Positions 63,074 through 64,000 of a stretch of 64,000 nucleotides of DNA are shown in pieces. This DNA comes from Limihaloglobus sulfuriphilus (GTDB taxonomy: Bacteria; Planctomycetota; Phycisphaerae; Sedimentisphaerales; Sedimentisphaeraceae): positions 1,302,001 through 1,366,000 of the forward strand of contig NZ_CP019646.1 in NCBI RefSeq assembly GCF_001999965.1, given 5' to 3'. The notes beneath the pieces were generated by a model, which did no database searches, had not been told where the DNA came from, and was given only the letters and a program-made list of their open reading frames with translations. The position numbers were made by a program, and so were the translations under genes. The stretch's first letter is position 1. Each line of letters starts with the position of its first letter.

Positions 63074-63378
63074 GAAATTATTCCATATAAGTGTTATTGT
63101 GAGGTAAAGACACTTCAACTCTACCATTTGATTTAAGAATAAACTGAAAGTTTCTAAATTTAACCAAATATGTCAAGAATTAAACTTTCCCAATAAGGTA
63201 AATCTGACAAAAAGCAGCCCCGGATTATTACTCAACTCAACTAAAGATGTATGCCATATAATTTCTTTAATTTCTACCTTGTATTACTAAAAAAAATCAG
63301 TGATAATATGAGCAGTAAATTAACAAATCAGGCTAGAAGACCGTTCGTGATATTTGAATTCTTGAAAAAGGCACCAAA

Positions 63379-63726
63379 ATGAATAAAAATGAAAAACCAA
63401 AAAGCTTAAAGTTTCAATACCTCAAAGCTGACACATACGTAACCTACCATGTTGACGGAGTTTTTGGCGGAATTACCCCAAAAGGAATGGTTCACATGGA
63501 CGTTTTTACAGAAAAATTTCCTACCCCCTCCTGCGTGAGCCACGAGCTTACAGGCGAGGGAAAACTCGGCAAGGAAATTGACAGGGTTGTCCGTGACGGT
63601 GTCATTAGAGAGCTTCAGGCCGGCATGGTTATGGACCTTATGACGGCCCGCCAACTCAGAGACTGGCTTTCCGCCAAGATTGATGAAGCTGTCAAGAGAC
63701 GTAAACCGCCGGAGAGCGAATTATAA
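63379..63726 (+). CDS. Small hypothetical protein, unrecognised
   Basis: 115 residues, ATG with AAAGG-like sequence 10 nt before. Contains FGGITPKGMVHMDVF then a helical end (MTARQLRDWLSAKIDEAV). No recognised family; the layout (short strand-rich half followed by a helix with a DWL motif) resembles small cytosolic regulators but that is only impression. Ends at 63726 with no visible partner. Confidence 0.65.
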   Translation: MNKNEKPKSLKFQYLKADTYVTYHVDGVFGGITPKGMVHMDVFTEKFPTPSCVSHELTGEGKLGKEIDRVVRDGVIRELQAGMVMDLMTARQLRDWLSAKIDEAVKRRKPPESEL

Positions 63727-64000
63727 CTGTACTTTCTGGCCCAGCCAGCCGCGTTCGACAAAATATAATCCCTGCTGCCAGGGAAGTAAGAGGCAGCAAA
63801 ATACACCTATTTTCCCATTCTCCAGCCATTGATTTATGACTGACTGATTCTTTACCATTATCAAGGATCTGTGTATTGCTCCGCATGGACAGCAGTTTCA
63901 GCACGTTAATTTCATCGAGACGGTATGAAAGCACAGCAGAATTTTGTGCAATCAGTTGCACTTATAAGCTGAATTCAGATATTATATGTACCTGCAACAA
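63727..64000. other. Right window end, no gene recognised
   Basis: 274 bp after the last gene. No convincing ORF, RNA or terminator; a gene may start beyond the edge. Confidence 0.4.

Overview
The window is a chromosomal stretch of a Gram-negative-type bacterium. Mixed cues point to the Planctomycetota, probably Phycisphaerae/Sedimentisphaerales-like: a GxGYxYP-family lipoprotein, lipoproteins and outer-membrane biogenesis genes, very short operons, and housekeeping genes dispersed rather than clustered. This placement is an inference from protein families, not a phylogeny. Coding density is high, base composition is moderate, and no transposase, prophage, integron or CRISPR array is visible.

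Layout. 1-3.3 kb: a minus-strand envelope operon (COG3014 TPR lipoprotein, YcfL, LpoB-type PBP activator, CsgG-like protein cut by the window edge). 3.4-6.6 kb: a GxGYxYP lipoprotein behind a GntR/LacI hybrid repressor whose promoter is flanked by matching inverted repeats. 6.8-8.9 kb: rpsB-tsf with a terminator. 9.2-12.1 kb: a 962-residue orphan membrane protein. 12.1-20.1 kb: queE, a thioredoxin-like protein, pdxA, two paralogous TPR-PrsW intramembrane proteases flanking a bcp peroxiredoxin, and a PocR-AraC regulator. 20.3-25.1 kb: a leucine operon (leader peptide, leuA, leuC) followed by ychF and a frameshifted DUF2284 gene. 25.2-33.2 kb: uvrA, a sodium/solute symporter, and a nucleotidyltransferase-GHMP kinase fusion.

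33.6-43 kb: tRNA-Asn, cmoB/cmoA with a sugar-alcohol dehydrogenase, an etfB-etfA-glcD set like the lactate dehydrogenase/Etf complex, then a cassette of a B12-binding protein with the Wx9EH light-sensor motif, an unrecognised helical protein and a soluble histidine kinase, downstream of thrS-infC (infC starts at ATT). 45-51 kb: purH-gph, five copies of a TGTCGCGAT-like repeat, a Fic protein behind a small zinc-ribbon protein, a beta-propeller lipoprotein, a MazG-like protein, an unusual tRNA-like RNA and tRNA-Ser. 51-64 kb: a coiled-coil lipoprotein, a CPA2 antiporter with CBS domains, an envelope run (PpiD-like foldase, two small membrane proteins, a ClpP/NfeD-like protease, PBP4-type DacB), a Xer recombinase, a HAD phosphatase and a small unknown protein.

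The most promising novelties are the B12 sensor-kinase cassette (40.2-42.5 kb), the leucine-rich leader peptide on an apparently leaderless transcript before leuA (25.0-25.1 kb), the tRNA-like RNA with an oversized anticodon loop (50.7 kb), and the repeat array between the Fic gene and purH (47.5 kb). Everything was read by eye; no database or folding program was used.
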